Below, one piece after another: positions 16,989-24,215 of a DNA stretch of 46,073 bases. The stretch is taken from IMG/VR virus record IMGVR_UViG_3300044956_000682, positions 1 to 46,073 of that record; one strand, 5' to 3'. The DNA comes from a virus. The notes under the pieces are model-generated. The model saw nothing but the letters and a program-made list of their open reading frames with translations. It ran no database searches and was not told where the DNA came from. The translations under genes and the position numbers were made by a program. How positions within the stretch are numbered: the stretch's first letter is position 1; each line of letters begins with the position of its first letter.

Positions 16989-17231
16989 ATGGGACGACAC
17001 GTAAATTACGCTGATGAACAGGACCGATGGTTAAATAAAGCGGAAAAAATTAATCGTAAATTTAAAAAACAACGTTTAGAAGATAGAGATCCTAATTCAT
17101 TAACACTTGCTGAACAGTTGGAATTGGAACGTCGTAGAAAAATTGAATATCGAAAACAAAAAGAACAACAGGCAATGACTCCTAAAAAAGAAGAAGTTTG
17201 GATTAGTCATTATCGACCCAAGCAAAAATAA
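16989..17231 (+). CDS. Hypothetical basic protein, 80 aa
   Basis: 80-aa, highly charged helical protein (RKFKKQRLEDRDPNSLTLAE, then LELERRRKIEYRKQKEQQ). The heptapeptide DPNSLTL recurs in the HNH-like protein at 15250. Likely a coiled helix or disordered nucleic-acid-binding chain by composition; no domain recognised. Preceded by its own copy of the TTGACC promoter. Confidence 0.6.
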   Translation: MGRHVNYADEQDRWLNKAEKINRKFKKQRLEDRDPNSLTLAEQLELERRRKIEYRKQKEQQAMTPKKEEVWISHYRPKQK

Positions 17232-17240
17232 TATATTTAA
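17213..17240 (+). promoter_or_regulatory. TCGACC-N13-TATATTTAA promoter, copy 3
   Basis: TCGACC at 17213-17218 (one mismatch to TTGACC), 13 nt, TATATTTAA at 17232-17240. It lies at the end of the upstream gene and before the DUF932 gene, whose ATG at 17260 follows an ATAAAAATAAAAGTT leader. Confidence 0.55.
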
Positions 17241-17259
17241 ATAAATAAAAATAAAAGTT

Positions 17260-18048
17260 ATGAAACAAGTATTTAATGAGTTGTCCATGGTGGACATTAA
17301 AAAAACCGCTCCAAGTGTTTTCCAAAGTAAGCACAAAGGTAATTTAAGTAAACACTATGTGCACATTCCAACAGATCAAGTAATTAATGACATGATTCAA
17401 TTAGGTTGGAAACCATGTCAAGCAGTTGAAATCAAAGCTCGTAAAAAGAATACAATTGGTTATCAACGTCACATGATTAAATTTTTCAATCCAAATATTG
17501 AGATTGAAGGTGTTAATGGTGATAATGTTTATCCACAAATCCTATTAACAAATAGTCATGATGGTTTGAGCTCATTTAAATTCCAAATTGGTTTGTTCCG
17601 TTTGGTATGTTCAAATGGATTGGTTGTTATGGATAGTAGTTATGGTGATTTTAAACTACGTCATATGGGTTATACATTTAAGGAACTACAACAGAAAGTA
17701 TCTGAAACTGTAGCAGCGTTTCCTGGATTGGTTAAGAAAATTAATGAGTTCCAAAATGTTGAATTGAGTGACTGGCAAGTAAAGAAATTTGCTAAAGGTG
17801 CAGCACTGGTTCGTTTTGGTGATAATGTTAAGGTTGATATTGATACATTATTGAAAATAGACCGTGTTGAAGACTCAGGTAACAATTTATGGGCTGTGTT
17901 CAACCGTGTTCAGGAGAAATTGATTAATGGTAACTGTTCATATACTATGGGTGCTAGGATTCGTAAAGCTAGAAAAATTAAGAACTTTAGCATGGATCTT
18001 AAGATCAATGAAGCGCTTTGGAAATTAGCTGAGGAGTATGTTAAATAG
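17260..18048 (+). CDS. DUF932 phage/plasmid-like protein
   Basis: 262-aa member of the DUF932 family, which is widespread on phages and plasmids without a settled function. Diagnostic segments: KPCQAVEIKARKKN, GYQRHMIKFF, PQILLTNSHDGLSSFKFQIG and FRLVCSNGLVVMDSS. It is well expressed by appearance: more CGT, AAC and TTC codons than its neighbours, a canonical leader and a good copy of the promoter. In many phages it sits with early or replication genes. No catalytic residues can be named. Confidence 0.85.
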   Translation: MKQVFNELSMVDIKKTAPSVFQSKHKGNLSKHYVHIPTDQVINDMIQLGWKPCQAVEIKARKKNTIGYQRHMIKFFNPNIEIEGVNGDNVYPQILLTNSHDGLSSFKFQIGLFRLVCSNGLVVMDSSYGDFKLRHMGYTFKELQQKVSETVAAFPGLVKKINEFQNVELSDWQVKKFAKGAALVRFGDNVKVDIDTLLKIDRVEDSGNNLWAVFNRVQEKLINGNCSYTMGARIRKARKIKNFSMDLKINEALWKLAEEYVK

Positions 18049-18065
18049 TACTCCCAGCTTTTTAA

Positions 18066-18073
18066 TATTTATA
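18066..18073 (+). promoter_or_regulatory. TATTTATA late-type promoter core (candidate)
   Basis: TATTTATA 12 nt before the ATG at 18085, within AATATTTATATTAAAA. No TTGACC box lies at the expected distance, so this may be a different promoter class. The same octamer stands before the structural operon (34396). Confidence 0.3.
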
Positions 18074-18084
18074 TTAAAACACTC

Positions 18085-18378
18085 ATGGCTAAAGTATTTG
18101 AATTTAAGTCAGTTGGGGACCTTAAACAGAAAGTTGAAGGTAAAGATTTAACACTATCTCTTGAGGTGTATAATCAAATTAAAAAAGCATTTTATAGTAA
18201 AGTTAAGCGTAAAAAAGTAAAAGCGTTTTCAGCTAAAGTAGGTAGTCGTGACATTATTGATTTTATACTAGAACGCAACCAATGGAAAACATCATTAAAT
18301 ACTTGTTTAAATGTTTTTGTTAGAAATGAAATGTATGAGGAATGTGCTGTTATTAGAGATATGTTAAATAAATTATAA
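18085..18378 (+). CDS. Hypothetical protein, UVR-like C-terminus
   Basis: 97-aa protein. The N-terminal half has a basic run (KVKRKKVKAFSAKVGSRD); the C-terminal 36 residues (NQWKTSLNTCLNVFV, MYEECAVIRDMLNKL) are clearly related to the end of the 106-aa protein at 14528. The N-terminal halves differ, which suggests a shared interaction module on two different heads. It sits 1 nt before the metalloprotease-like gene and may be functionally tied to it. Confidence 0.65.
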   Translation: MAKVFEFKSVGDLKQKVEGKDLTLSLEVYNQIKKAFYSKVKRKKVKAFSAKVGSRDIIDFILERNQWKTSLNTCLNVFVRNEMYEECAVIRDMLNKL

Positions 18379-18379
18379 T

Positions 18380-18760
18380 ATGTTAACTAAGGATGATATA
18401 ACAAGAAAAAATGCTCTAATCATATTTGATTGGTGTAAAAAACAATTTGGTACTAGTTCAACAAATGGTCCTTATCCTAAATTAATATTCCATAAAAAAG
18501 GTGATTATGCTGGTTTATATGACCCATGGAAAAATGAAATACATGTTTGTAAAAAATATCATAGAACAATTTTAGGTTTTATATCAACTATAATACATGA
18601 GTTTGTTCATTATAGATTTCATAGTGTTAAAAAACAATATCAAGAACTAAATAAAATATATACTTACAAATCACATCCTATGGAACGTGAGGCAAGTAAG
18701 TTAGAAAGAAAATATAAATGGGTTTGTTATTATGATTGTTTCTCATCTAACACTCCTTAA
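18380..18760 (+). CDS. SprT-like zinc metalloprotease-like protein
   Basis: 126-aa protein with HExxH: H73-E-F-V-H77 in STIIHEFVHYRFH, followed about 22 residues later by HPMEREASKLERKY, where a third ligand (E102 or E104) could sit. This arrangement resembles short SprT-like/WLM metallopeptidases. AGLYDPWKNEIHVCKKYH before the motif fits the beta-hairpin that precedes the active helix. Could cleave a host or phage protein; substrate unknown. Confidence 0.7.
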   Translation: MLTKDDITRKNALIIFDWCKKQFGTSSTNGPYPKLIFHKKGDYAGLYDPWKNEIHVCKKYHRTILGFISTIIHEFVHYRFHSVKKQYQELNKIYTYKSHPMEREASKLERKYKWVCYYDCFSSNTP

Positions 18761-18822
18761 ACTTTGTTCATACTTTTAGTTTTTATTTATTATCTCTGTT
18801 TGTGTCTACTCACGGGGATTTT

Positions 18823-18850
18823 TTAACCCTAATTAATTAGTTATGTTTAT
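18823..18850 (+). promoter_or_regulatory. TTAACC-N13-TATGTTTAT promoter, copy 4
   Basis: TTAACC at 18823-18828, 13 nt, TATGTTTAT at 18842-18850. Found in the 105-nt gap before the gene at 18866. A TATTTATA at 18856-18863 also lies between this and the ATG. Confidence 0.45.
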
Positions 18851-18865
18851 TTAAATATTTATACC

Positions 18866-19090
18866 ATGATTATTGATTATACAACTAGAGAAATTATTAG
18901 CAAGTATGTTAATGAATATGTTCCTGAAGGTATTCAGGAGCAATATCATGTTAATTGTAGAAAACATACAGAACAAATAATTGAAGCTCTAATTGAGAAT
19001 AATATAATTGATAATAAAGAAACAACAATTGAAGCTGTTTGCTTATGTTGGAGTGAGTTTATATATAGAAAGTTTAGTATACTAAACTAA
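18866..19090 (+). CDS. Hypothetical protein, 74 aa
   Basis: Unrecognised 74-aa helical protein (MIIDYTTREIISKYVNEYVP, later TTIEAVCLCWSEFIYRKFSI). Contains a CLC pair and a second Cys (NCRKH) that might bind metal, but no spacing is diagnostic. Own promoter-like sequence upstream. Confidence 0.55.
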   Translation: MIIDYTTREIISKYVNEYVPEGIQEQYHVNCRKHTEQIIEALIENNIIDNKETTIEAVCLCWSEFIYRKFSILN

Positions 19091-19121
19091 TTTTTAACAA
19101 AACCAAGCCCTGTATGGACCA

Positions 19122-19475
19122 ATGTTTAATCCATTTGAAAAATTTGCAGATAAGATACTGCACCGAGACAAGAAAGGGCAAGACCTTAAAAAATACTCTA
19201 TTGATTTAAATGGTGTATTAGGAAAGAGTATTGATAATAAAGAATCACAACACAACGAGAATAGGAAATTGGTTGGTACAACCAAAATATGTTTAATGAA
19301 TAAGTTACATTTCTGGATTAATAAAACAACTGGTGTTCATTCATCACATATTGCTTATCTAGAACATGATATAAAACAAGCTGCTACTATTTGTGATCTA
19401 ATTAACCAGGATAAGTACACAAAAGACGATATTACAAAATTACGTAATATTTTACAAAAACATAACTGTTTATAG
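19122..19475 (+). CDS. Hypothetical protein, 117 aa
   Basis: 117-aa protein with an amphipathic, basic N-terminus (MFNPFEKFADKILHRDKKGQ) and a helical C-terminus (AYLEHDIKQAATICDLINQD). No domain recognised. The first ATG (19114, MDQ) is out of frame, so 19122 is kept. Its stop codon lies within the first hairpin of the 19471-19524 structure. Confidence 0.5.
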   Translation: MFNPFEKFADKILHRDKKGQDLKKYSIDLNGVLGKSIDNKESQHNENRKLVGTTKICLMNKLHFWINKTTGVHSSHIAYLEHDIKQAATICDLINQDKYTKDDITKLRNILQKHNCL

Positions 19476-19524
19476 GACATTAATTATCAATGTTCTATAG
19501 AACGTTGAAAATCAACGTCTTATA
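19471..19524 (+). promoter_or_regulatory. Two overlapping RNA hairpins before a microprotein
   Basis: Hairpin A: TATAGGACATT (19471-19481) pairs with AATGTTCTATA (19489-19499), 11 bp with one G-U and a 7-nt loop. Hairpin B: TATAGAACGTTGA (19496-19508) pairs with TCAACGTCTTATA (19512-19524) with one mismatch and one G-U. They share the TATA at 19496-19499, so full formation is mutually exclusive. A related hairpin occurs at 26759-26785. Confidence 0.5.
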
Positions 19525-19541
19525 ATGTGAAATCCATGAGA

Positions 19542-19569
19542 CTGACCACAACTATTTATGTATCTTTAT
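19542..19569 (+). promoter_or_regulatory. CTGACC-N13-TATCTTTAT promoter, copy 5
   Basis: CTGACC at 19542-19547, 13 nt, TATCTTTAT at 19561-19569, followed by ATATAAG. ATG at 19581. Copies 10 and 13 share the TATCTTTA core. Confidence 0.6.
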
Positions 19570-19580
19570 TATATAAGAAA

Positions 19581-19688
19581 ATGATTATTTGGTTATTTAT
19601 AATATTAGTGATTGTGATTAATGTGATTGAAGTGGTCAAAGATGTCATTGATATTATTAGGTTAATTATTAACCGTATTTTCAAATAA
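19581..19688 (+). CDS. Membrane microprotein, 35 aa
   Basis: 35-codon gene. The protein starts MIIWLFIILVIVINVIEVV, a clear transmembrane segment of about 18 residues, followed by a short amphipathic tail (KDVIDIIRLIINRIFK). It has its own hairpin leader and promoter, which argues for a real gene despite the length. Likely inserted in the host inner membrane; function unknown. Confidence 0.5.
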   Translation: MIIWLFIILVIVINVIEVVKDVIDIIRLIINRIFK

Positions 19689-19692
19689 TTGA

Positions 19693-19729
19693 TTGACCAT
19701 AATTGATTTGGTAAATTTAAATATAAATA
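19693..19729 (+). promoter_or_regulatory. TTGACC-N13-TAAATTTAA promoter, copy 6
   Basis: TTGACC at 19693-19698, 13 nt, TAAATTTAA at 19712-19720, then TATAAATA at 19722-19729. ATG of the RadA-like ATPase at 19741. Confidence 0.6.
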
Positions 19730-19740
19730 AAAAAACAAAT

Positions 19741-20556
19741 ATGAATACAGGTAAAAGAAGAGGTAGACCACGTAAAAATCAGGTTATGGAGTATCAAGTA
19801 ACTGTTCCTAGTAAAATTGATTTTAATATCATCAAATTGAATAATTTGGATATTGATCCAAGAATGATGGACACTATGAAGAGTGGTATGTTGATTGATG
19901 ATTTGATTAGTCATGAAGGTGGAATACCATGTGCAACAAATATAATGTGTATTGGTGATCCAGGTGTAGGTAAAACAACTGTGTTACTAGATATTTTAGC
20001 TGGTGTTCAAAACCGTGGTAGAAAATGTTTGTTCATATCTGGTGAAATGGGTAAAAAACAAATGTTTAAGTACACACAACGATTCCCACAATTTGGTAAT
20101 GTTCAAACATTGTTTATGTCTGATTATTTAGAATATAATACTAAAGATGTGATTGAACAAGTAATGAATATGGGTTGGGATTGTATATTGATAGATTCAA
20201 TTGCTGAAATTATTGAGGGTGTTAGAGATGATAATAAATGGGATCGTAAACAAGCTGAATCATGGTTAGTTGATTTGTGTATTAAGAATAATAAAGGTGA
20301 AAATAAAAAAGAAGCATACACATCGTTTTTATTGGTTCAACAAGTTACTAAATCAGGTGAGTTTGTAGGTAGTAACAAATTGAAACATATGACTGACGCG
20401 ATGATGGAAATGCGTAGAGAAAGTGAACGTGATGGAGGTGGAACATATATGAACTTCATCAAGAATAGAAATGGTAATGTGGATGTTAAGTTTGGTTACC
20501 AATTGAATAATGACCACATATATTATGGAACAATGGTTAATGAAGATGCTGAATAA
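19741..20556 (+). CDS. RadA-like RecA-superfamily ATPase with N-terminal AT-hook
   Basis: 271-aa ATPase. Residues 4-13 (GKRRGRPRKN) are an AT-hook-like basic tail. Residues 60-80 hold CIGDPGVGKTT (Walker A), followed by LFISGEMGKKQMFKYTQRF, which matches the RadA/Sms segment after Walker A. WDCILIDSIAEI is Walker B. SFLLVQQVTKSGEFVGSNKL and LKHMTDAMMEMRRE match the RadA pattern in which the helicase-like core ends at 'LEHMVD'. The frame extends to a TTG at 19693, but that lies in the promoter, so the ATG at 19741 is used. Likely acts in recombination or branch migration on phage DNA. Confidence 0.85.
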   Translation: MNTGKRRGRPRKNQVMEYQVTVPSKIDFNIIKLNNLDIDPRMMDTMKSGMLIDDLISHEGGIPCATNIMCIGDPGVGKTTVLLDILAGVQNRGRKCLFISGEMGKKQMFKYTQRFPQFGNVQTLFMSDYLEYNTKDVIEQVMNMGWDCILIDSIAEIIEGVRDDNKWDRKQAESWLVDLCIKNNKGENKKEAYTSFLLVQQVTKSGEFVGSNKLKHMTDAMMEMRRESERDGGGTYMNFIKNRNGNVDVKFGYQLNNDHIYYGTMVNEDAE

Positions 20557-20584
20557 TTAACCCAAACAAAAACATTATATTAAT
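20557..20584 (+). promoter_or_regulatory. TTAACC-N13-TATATTAAT promoter, copy 7
   Basis: TTAACC at 20557-20562, 13 nt, TATATTAAT at 20576-20584. ATG at 20598 after ATAAAAATAAAAGTT. The box overlaps the upstream stop region. Confidence 0.5.
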
Positions 20585-20597
20585 AAAAATAAAAGTT

Positions 20598-21488
20598 ATG
20601 AACACAAAACAAGTTTTATATAATGTGCTTAAAAGCCAATTAGATATTAAAGAACAAGAATATAAATTGTTCCATAAAACAGTCACAACACCAGCTATTG
20701 AAGAAGTAAATAATGAAATAAAACAATTTTTTAATATATTAACACCAATTAATAATATTAATATTGAAATTGAATCATCAAGAATTACTATTTGTGATAA
20801 TAAAAAAAATAGTTGGTATAAAGATATTGAACTAATATTACAATCAAGTTATAAAAGTGATGTTAAACATGTTGATATCAATTGGAATAATGGTACATTT
20901 AATTTAATAGATAAAATCCAAAATAAAGTTGTTATTAATCTAATATCTGTGTATGCTAATAACCTTAAAGCAATTGAGGATAAATGGATTAATGATTGGT
21001 ATGAGAGACGTAGACAAATAGATAAAAATGATGATGATAAAAATAGAGAGTTCACTAATTTACAATCAGCTCTAAATAATCTCAAATATGAAATAATTGG
21101 TGATGCTAAAGAATCAATGAAACAAATTGGTTTTGAGATTAAGAAATTTAAAGATGTATATGGACTAGATTGGGATTATGATAAAGATGAAAATAGATCA
21201 GTAACTAAATGTATCTATAAAATTAATATAACAGCTAAATCAATTAAATTACAAATAGGTCGTTCACAATATGATACAAAATGGATTAGTGGTTTTAAAG
21301 TATTAAGTAAGAAAGGAAATAAATACAAGATTGAAGCATATAGAGAAGATTATGATGGTGTTTATAATTATGAAGTATTAGAAAAGAAATTTGATTCATT
21401 TATTGATGAGGTATATGAATGGGAAAACAATAAAGCAGATAAGAAAAAGAATGAAACTGAAGAAAGTTATAACCAACATACACAATAA
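20598..21488 (+). CDS. Hypothetical protein, 296 aa
   Basis: Unrecognised 296-aa protein. Charged, helical N-terminal part (SQLDIKEQEYKLFHK), a central coiled-coil-like stretch (NDWYERRRQIDKNDDDKNRE), and a beta-rich C-terminal part with IYKINITAKSIKLQIGRSQYD. The end is a lysine/glutamate-rich tail. No catalytic motif seen. It has its own promoter and a canonical A-rich leader. Confidence 0.6.
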   Translation: MNTKQVLYNVLKSQLDIKEQEYKLFHKTVTTPAIEEVNNEIKQFFNILTPINNINIEIESSRITICDNKKNSWYKDIELILQSSYKSDVKHVDINWNNGTFNLIDKIQNKVVINLISVYANNLKAIEDKWINDWYERRRQIDKNDDDKNREFTNLQSALNNLKYEIIGDAKESMKQIGFEIKKFKDVYGLDWDYDKDENRSVTKCIYKINITAKSIKLQIGRSQYDTKWISGFKVLSKKGNKYKIEAYREDYDGVYNYEVLEKKFDSFIDEVYEWENNKADKKKNETEESYNQHTQ

Positions 21489-21517
21489 TCAAATCCATTC
21501 TTTAATTACTAAGTTTG

Positions 21518-21546
21518 TTAACCCAAACAAAAATTAATATATTTAA
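21518..21546 (+). promoter_or_regulatory. TTAACC-N14-TATATTTAA promoter, copy 8
   Basis: TTAACC at 21518-21523 and TATATTTAA at 21538-21546: the only copy with a 14-nt rather than 13-nt gap. ATG at 21566. Confidence 0.45.
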
Positions 21547-21565
21547 ATAAATAAAAATAAAAGTT

Positions 21566-21784
21566 ATGGCAAAAAAATTCACACTGACAAAAGAAGTAGA
21601 TTACAAAAATGGCCAAATGGATATTTGGTATATGGTTAGACTAGAACATGAAGATGGAAGTAAACAAATAATTGATTTAGTTAAAGATGATGAAGAAAAA
21701 GCTCATGAGTTATTGAATCTGGCTATTAAAAAATGGGTACCATCAAGTAAATCAGTAATTAAAGAAGTAGTAGTTGAAGCATGA
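21566..21784 (+). CDS. Hypothetical protein, 72 aa
   Basis: 72-aa protein with a beta-hairpin-like start (FTLTKEVDYKNGQMDIWYMV) and an acidic helix (DDEEKAHELLNLAIKKW). No family recognised. First gene of a coupled run: the next three junctions are ATGA-type overlaps, so 21566-22449 is one translational unit. Confidence 0.6.
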   Translation: MAKKFTLTKEVDYKNGQMDIWYMVRLEHEDGSKQIIDLVKDDEEKAHELLNLAIKKWVPSSKSVIKEVVVEA

Positions 21785-22050
21785 GGGGAAAATTAACAGA
21801 TGAAGATGTAGTAAGAGATGTCATAAACAGAATGTTTGAAATAGCTGGTTATGACACTTGCTATGAAGATATTGTTAATAGAAAAGATGATTGGTATACA
21901 CAATGGACAATGACTGAAGAACAAGGTAACATTTGGAGACAATGGATGATTGATTTTTTTAAAAAAGAATGTAAATATCATTCTAAAATAGCAGAACAAA
22001 AAGCAGCAATGTATGATTTAATGTGGGGTTTAAAATATAGACATGAATAA
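21781..22050 (+). CDS. Conserved phage hypothetical protein
   Basis: 89-aa helical protein with many Trp and Glu residues (NRKDDWYTQWTMTEEQGN, WRQWMIDFFKKECKYHSK, MYDLMWGLKYRHE). I recall similar 'TMTEEQ...W...FDLMYGL' proteins in tailed phages of marine hosts, all uncharacterised. Starts in an ATGA overlap and ends overlapping the next microprotein. Confidence 0.65.
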   Translation: MRGKLTDEDVVRDVINRMFEIAGYDTCYEDIVNRKDDWYTQWTMTEEQGNIWRQWMIDFFKKECKYHSKIAEQKAAMYDLMWGLKYRHE

Positions 22051-22150
22051 TCAAGGTAAAAAACCAAGTCAAATTAGAGGCGGTGAAAGATTTGCTCTCA
22101 TTGTTTTAGTGTTAATTTTTATTACTATAGTTATATTAAGTTTATTATGA
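22043..22150 (+). CDS. Membrane microprotein, 35 aa
   Basis: 35-codon gene overlapping both neighbours (8 nt upstream, ATGA downstream). N-terminal 16 residues are polar and basic (MNNQGKKPSQIRGGER), then FALIVLVLIFITIVILSLL, a single 19-residue transmembrane helix ending at the stop. An N-in, tail-anchored-like topology is likely. Function unknown. Confidence 0.55.
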   Translation: MNNQGKKPSQIRGGERFALIVLVLIFITIVILSLL

Positions 22151-22449
22151 GTTGGAAATATGAGCCTAAAAAACGAGGTAGACAGTCAGCTAATGAGTTG
22201 ACTGAACAAGAGTCTAAATCAACTAAATTTACTAGAACATATGAGGATGAATTTACTATTGAAACATGGAAATTTGATTTGAAGAAATTTGATAAAGGAC
22301 CAATTGAAGTAGATATTAAGTATAAAACAGGTGCTGAAAAAGCACTTAAATTAAGAGCTAAAGAAGCAAAACAAGAAAAGAAAATAGCTCGTCAAATGAA
22401 AAAAATAGAACAAAATGATAGACCCAAACAACATAAATTCAGGGAGTGA
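22147..22449 (+). CDS. Basic protein with AT-hook-like N-terminus
   Basis: 100-aa protein opening MSWKYEPKKRGRQSANELTE, where KKRGR is an AT-hook-like core (canonical RGRP, here RGRQ). The C-terminal half is a lysine/glutamine-rich helix (RAKEAKQEKKIARQMKKIEQ). No enzymatic motif. Overlaps the next gene by 35 nt. DNA-binding is plausible by composition. Confidence 0.6.
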   Translation: MSWKYEPKKRGRQSANELTEQESKSTKFTRTYEDEFTIETWKFDLKKFDKGPIEVDIKYKTGAEKALKLRAKEAKQEKKIARQMKKIEQNDRPKQHKFRE

Positions 22450-22816
22450 TTATGCTCAAATAGTAATTGATAATATATTAGAAATAGAGAGAACATTACC
22501 AGTAGATCAACAAATGCCATTTGATCTACTTACTTATTTGACTAAATTAATTGAGACAGAAGCAGATAAATATTATACTGAATATATAATTGGTAAACGA
22601 GAGACATTTCTATTTAATAGTGTTGAATTAACTGATTTATTTAATAAAGCAGGTGAGTTATATGTTGGTGATATACTTGATGGGTTAGTAGATAAAGATA
22701 TGCTTGAAGTAAGTATAGATGAAACAGGAGAATTTTTATATGGATTAAGTAAGAAAGGAGAACAAGCAATTGGAATTAATCAGTCTAAAAAACGAGGTAG
22801 AAAATCTAAAAAATGA
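22415..22816 (+). CDS. Winged-helix-like protein with RGR tail
   Basis: 133-aa protein. Residues about 60-120 (VELTDLFNKAGELYVGDILD, DKDMLEVSIDETGEFLYGLS) look like a winged-helix fold ending in a 'hydrophobic-G-LSKKGE' wing. The extreme C-terminus QSKKRGRKSKK is a second AT-hook-like basic tail. A transcriptional or nucleoid role is suggested by both features. It overlaps the next microprotein by 4 nt. Confidence 0.6.
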   Translation: MIDPNNINSGSDYAQIVIDNILEIERTLPVDQQMPFDLLTYLTKLIETEADKYYTEYIIGKRETFLFNSVELTDLFNKAGELYVGDILDGLVDKDMLEVSIDETGEFLYGLSKKGEQAIGINQSKKRGRKSKK

Positions 22817-22920
22817 TTAAAGGTATTTTAATATTACTAATACCATTAATTGAATGGTTTGGAATAATTTTATTTTTAATATTAGATAAAGACAATGGCG
22901 AAGAAAACAATAACAAATAA
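22813..22920 (+). CDS. Membrane microprotein, 35 aa
   Basis: 35-codon gene. MIKGILILLIPLIEWFGIIL is a single hydrophobic helix from the N-terminus, followed by an acidic/asparagine tail (LDKDNGEENNNK). It starts in an ATGA overlap and overlaps the next gene by 26 nt. Function unknown. Confidence 0.5.
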   Translation: MIKGILILLIPLIEWFGIILFLILDKDNGEENNNK

Positions 22921-23224
22921 TACTTCAGGCATTATATTCACTACAAGTAATACTAGTATTAGTCAAAGTATTCATACAGCTATGGGAACAACATCAACAA
23001 CATGGCATCATAACCCTAATCCAGGTAATCAAGTTGTTTATAGTAAACCATCAATTGATCCAACTCCATTTTGTATAAATTTTAACTGGGATGATAAAGA
23101 AGTTGATGTTGCTTTAAAAAATGGTAATGATATATTCAAATTAGCAAATGCATTTATGGAGTGGTTAGATAAAAATGAAATTGAGTATAGTATTAAAACA
23201 AACAGCAGAAAGAAGAAAAAATAA
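22895..23224 (+). CDS. Hypothetical protein, 109 aa
   Basis: 109-aa protein with a Ser/Thr/Asn-rich first half (TNNTSGIIFTTSNTSISQSI), then PTPFCINFNWDDKEVDVALK and a helix ending in a basic RKKKK tail. No domain recognised. The second half resembles the compact alpha-beta tail of small uncharacterised phage proteins. Confidence 0.55.
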   Translation: MAKKTITNNTSGIIFTTSNTSISQSIHTAMGTTSTTWHHNPNPGNQVVYSKPSIDPTPFCINFNWDDKEVDVALKNGNDIFKLANAFMEWLDKNEIEYSIKTNSRKKKK

Positions 23225-23249
23225 GTTTGTCTACATAAAAATAAGATAT

Positions 23250-23258
23250 TATATTTAA
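23250..23258 (+). promoter_or_regulatory. TATATTTAA core upstream of the HTH gene
   Basis: TATATTTAATATATAAAA starting at 23250 matches the downstream half of the promoter family, but the expected TTGACC position (23231) reads CTACAT. A variant or weak promoter for the gene at 23302. Confidence 0.35.
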
Positions 23259-23301
23259 TATATAAAATTAGTAATTAAAATTTAAAACAAAAAACACAGT
23301 T

Positions 23302-23541
23302 ATGAGTTTTCAAACTAAAGTACGTGCGAATTACTTGAACCGCACAGCCAAGTTGTCATTTTTCAAGAACCGTCAACGCAACGGTGATGTGACAAAAATT
23401 GCTGACACAACTGGTTACAGTGAGCGTATGATCTATTATGTGCTTGCTGGTGAGCGTCGTGTTAATCAAATCATTGCAAATGCAATGTATAATTTGACAA
23501 GACGTCGTATGCGTAACGAAGAGTTCCTTGGACTTGTTTAA
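23302..23541 (+). CDS. Small HTH DNA-binding protein
   Basis: 79-aa basic protein with a helix-turn-helix: NGDVTKIADTTGYSERMIYY then VLAGERRVNQIIANAMYNLT, as in Cro/XRE-type folds. Codon use differs sharply from its neighbours (many CGT, AAC, GAC, CTT), typical of highly expressed genes. A strong terminator-like hairpin follows at 23578. A candidate regulator of this region. Confidence 0.72.
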   Translation: MSFQTKVRANYLNRTAKLSFFKNRQRNGDVTKIADTTGYSERMIYYVLAGERRVNQIIANAMYNLTRRRMRNEEFLGLV

Positions 23542-23577
23542 TTGTAGGTTACGTTCTAAGACTGCCATGAAAGGGTT

Positions 23578-23615
23578 AGCGGTTCAACTTTTAAGTTGAC
23601 CGCTTTCTCTTATTT
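23578..23615 (+). terminator. Rho-independent terminator overlapping a promoter
   Basis: AGCGGTTCAACTT pairs with AAGTTGACCGCT across a TT loop (23578-23604, one bulged T), followed by a T-rich tract TTTCTCTTATTT. The 3' arm contains the TTGACC box of promoter copy 9. Confidence 0.65.
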
Positions 23616-23623
23616 ATATTAAT
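23596..23623 (+). promoter_or_regulatory. TTGACC-N13-TATATTAAT promoter, copy 9
   Basis: TTGACC at 23596-23601, 13 nt, TATATTAAT at 23615-23623. ATG of the 181-aa gene at 23638. The box is inside the terminator stem, so termination and restart share the same DNA. Confidence 0.5.
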
Positions 23624-23637
23624 ATAAATGAAATAAT

Positions 23638-24183
23638 ATGGTAATCTTTAAAGGTAAAAAGCGTAAATTTATTCACACCATGGATATTACTTTAAGTGAT
23701 ATTCGTGCTGTGTTTTTTCCATTTACATTTGATGAAAAGTATAAATACTTAGGTAGTGTACCATGGAATGAAAGTGGAGAAATATTTCAAGCAATGGAGC
23801 CACTTGTTATCTTTATGGATTATAAAGCCAGGCCATGGTGGTGTCCCAGATTTGTATTAAGATTTTTACATTTGTTTGGAGATGATAATTCAATTGTTAG
23901 AGTTAGAAATAGAGCATTAAGTAATCTTAAAAGAAGACTTACCAAAGGGTATAGTATAATAGACTATAAGACTAAATGGACTTATTATGATTTAAGAATA
24001 TCTATTTCAGGTAGCAATCAGATGTGGTTTCTTGTTAATGCTATTGAGGAAAAGTTCTATAACAATGAATATAGAATAAATTTAGTAAACCAGATTAAGA
24101 ATTTAGATCCAAATACTAAATTTCATAAAGGATATACAACCGACACATTAAAAGATGAATTGGACCGACTAATGAATGATTAA
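23638..24183 (+). CDS. Hypothetical protein, 181 aa
   Basis: 181-aa protein of unknown function: MDITLSDIRAVFFPFTFDEK, a tryptophan-rich RPWWCPRFVLRFLHLFGDDN, then KTKWTYYDLRISISGSNQMW with beta character. No motif recognised. The WW-C-P segment and basic helix (ALSNLKRRLTKGY) might contact membrane or nucleic acid. Confidence 0.6.
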   Translation: MVIFKGKKRKFIHTMDITLSDIRAVFFPFTFDEKYKYLGSVPWNESGEIFQAMEPLVIFMDYKARPWWCPRFVLRFLHLFGDDNSIVRVRNRALSNLKRRLTKGYSIIDYKTKWTYYDLRISISGSNQMWFLVNAIEEKFYNNEYRINLVNQIKNLDPNTKFHKGYTTDTLKDELDRLMND

Positions 24184-24215
24184 AATTTAAAAATATTTAA
24201 TATAAACATAAATGT

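Noticed and set aside
19693-19740. TTG start for the RadA-like ATPase
   Set aside because: It lies inside promoter copy 6; the ATG at 19741 follows the core at the usual distance.
260-20321. Many antisense frames of 60-90 codons opposite the genes
   Set aside because: They lie wholly inside clear + strand genes, have no leader or family motif, and are the usual by-product of an A/T-rich coding strand.
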